Source: Cyanobacteria bacterium UBA9971
GTDB lineage: Bacteria; Cyanobacteriota; Vampirovibrionia; Gastranaerophilales; UBA9971
Assembly: GCA_003499955.1 (NCBI GenBank)
Contig: DNRP01000023.1
Span: 1 to 13,481, forward strand
DNA length: 13,481 nucleotides
Reading direction: 5' to 3'
The notes under the pieces are model-generated. The model was not told the DNA's origin, did not search any database, and was given only the letters and a program-made list of their open reading frames with translations. How positions within the stretch are numbered: position 1 is the stretch's first letter; every line of letters begins with the position of its first letter. Positions 12,750 through 13,481 of this stretch are shown here, one piece after another. The position numbers and the translations under genes are program-made.

Positions 12750-13481
12750 TTACTCGCTCCTGATGCACTTAACAATTTGGGCATCAGTCTTATTGGCATA
12801 TAATTGATAATAATTATATCTCGCTTTATAAACATCAGACTCGGTAGAAGACCATGCACCGGAACTTGCTAATGAATTGGCTGCTAATAAAGCCAATTCA
12901 TTAGAAGCCGGCAAATACCAGTCAGTATAGCCTCTATTTCTTGCAGTATCTTCATTAAGCGTTTTGCAAGCCTGTGCGGCTTTATAAGGCGCTCCTGAAT
13001 CAGTGGCAGCTATAAGAGTAGTATAATTATTTAAACCGTAGCTTATATCAGATGCTCCTGTAAGCACCAAACCGGGAACAGTCCCATTATTCCATTTATA
13101 TGAACCCAACTCATTGCTTATGGTAGTAAACAAATATCTACTGTCATAATATCCTGCATATTTAGTACCGTCAGCACACGTGTTGCCTATAGTTGGGCAT
13201 GTTGCATCAGGAGCAGCTTCATCTCTTATGCATCTGACATAAGTACCATTAAACTTTTCGGAAGAATATGTAGAACAGACTGCTGTACTATATATTCGAG
13301 TTGCTCTAAATGAATCTGTCTCTGTAGAAGACCAGTAGCCTCCATAGCTAACATCAGGGAAATTACCTATTGCTGCACGGTTGGTACAAAGCACCACAAG
13401 TTCATTTATAGCCGGTAAATACCAGTCTGTATGCCCATAATTACTCGGACCGTCATTTAAACTCTTGCATGCCTGTGCAGC
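12750..13481 (-). CDS. Tandem DUF1566/Lcl-like domain protein, 5' end beyond the window
   Basis: The reading frame is open to the last base, so the N-terminus lies outside; a GTG at 13397 is internal, because the 28 codons before it continue the domain. The visible 243 residues hold two related domains. Copy 1 starts at the edge with AAQACKSLND...GHTDWYLPAINEL, then YWSSTETDS and YVRCIRDE. Copy 2 has AAQACKTLNE...GYTDWYLPASNEL, then AWSSTESDV and IVKCIRSE at the stop. Between them is CPTIGNTCADGTKYAGYY...LFTT...YKWNNG. The pattern A..C..L...Y.DWYLP..NEL..WSST....C.R is that of DUF1566/Lcl domains, thought to have a C-type-lectin-like fold and found in surface and adhesin proteins. A surface role is inferred; the anchor or signal would be in the missing part. 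It may be co-transcribed with tspO. Confidence 0.8.
   Translation of the reverse strand, partial: AAQACKSLNDGPSNYGHTDWYLPAINELVVLCTNRAAIGNFPDVSYGGYWSSTETDSFRATRIYSTAVCSTYSSEKFNGTYVRCIRDEAAPDATCPTIGNTCADGTKYAGYYDSRYLFTTISNELGSYKWNNGTVPGLVLTGASDISYGLNNYTTLIAATDSGAPYKAAQACKTLNEDTARNRGYTDWYLPASNELALLAANSLASSGAWSSTESDVYKARYNYYQLYANKTDAQIVKCIRSE

Noticed and set aside
13397..13397. GTG as the true start of the DUF1566-type gene
   Set aside because: The frame remains open to the window edge, and the upstream 28 codons encode a domain segment repeated in copy 2.

Overview
The window is AT-rich (roughly two-thirds A+T by eye) and gene-dense. No gene-free stretch exceeds 300 bases. No rRNA, tRNA, CRISPR array, transposase or phage gene was seen. 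The SSB most resembles the short cyanobacterial SSBs, and PdxA carries a GQTE motif that I remember from cyanobacterial PdxA. Together with the low GC, the absence of photosynthesis genes and short SD-led genes, this suggests a non-photosynthetic cyanobacterial relative (Melainabacteria/Vampirovibrionia, perhaps Gastranaerophilales). That placement is inference and would need a marker-gene tree.

Layout, left to right. A compact hicA-hicB toxin-antitoxin pair (152-576, +) has a promoter so close that its mRNA is probably leaderless. Then come three minus-strand genes of the lysine/diaminopimelate pathway: dapA (591-1475), asd (1565-2602) and dapB (3438-4241). A plus-strand glycine-zipper membrane protein with an internal duplication (2782-3369) splits dapB from asd-dapA. 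Divergent from dapB, a plus-strand run begins: ssb (4456-4791), a four-carbon acid sugar kinase (4812-6104) and pdxA (6227-7285). A pyrimidine-nucleoside phosphorylase (7425-8729) with its own promoter follows, then an AI-2E family membrane protein (8902-9960), a hairpin, an orphan MCE/MlaD-like anchored protein (10160-11215) and an unrecognised helical protein (11454-12119). A 40-bp perfect palindrome separates this from minus-strand tspO (12177-12707). The right edge holds the 3' part of a gene with tandem DUF1566/Lcl-like domains (12750 to beyond 13481, minus).

Functional links. Asd, DapA and DapB catalyse successive steps from aspartyl phosphate to tetrahydrodipicolinate, for lysine and peptidoglycan. 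The kinase and PdxA form a pair known from tetronate catabolism (threonate or erythronate to a triose phosphate), but they could also serve pyridoxal phosphate synthesis. AI-2E, MCE and TspO are independent envelope functions.

The main structure outside genes is a family of dispersed palindromic repeats in five intergenic places (about 1504, 3390, 4261, 6110 and 8753). Each arm is a hairpin bounded by GTCATT and AATC. The stem sequence differs between copies while pairing is kept, so the copies show compensatory changes. One copy supplies the last codons and stop of asd, and another forms the leader of pdxA. A separate GC-rich palindromic segment appears to have been inserted in frame inside pdxA.
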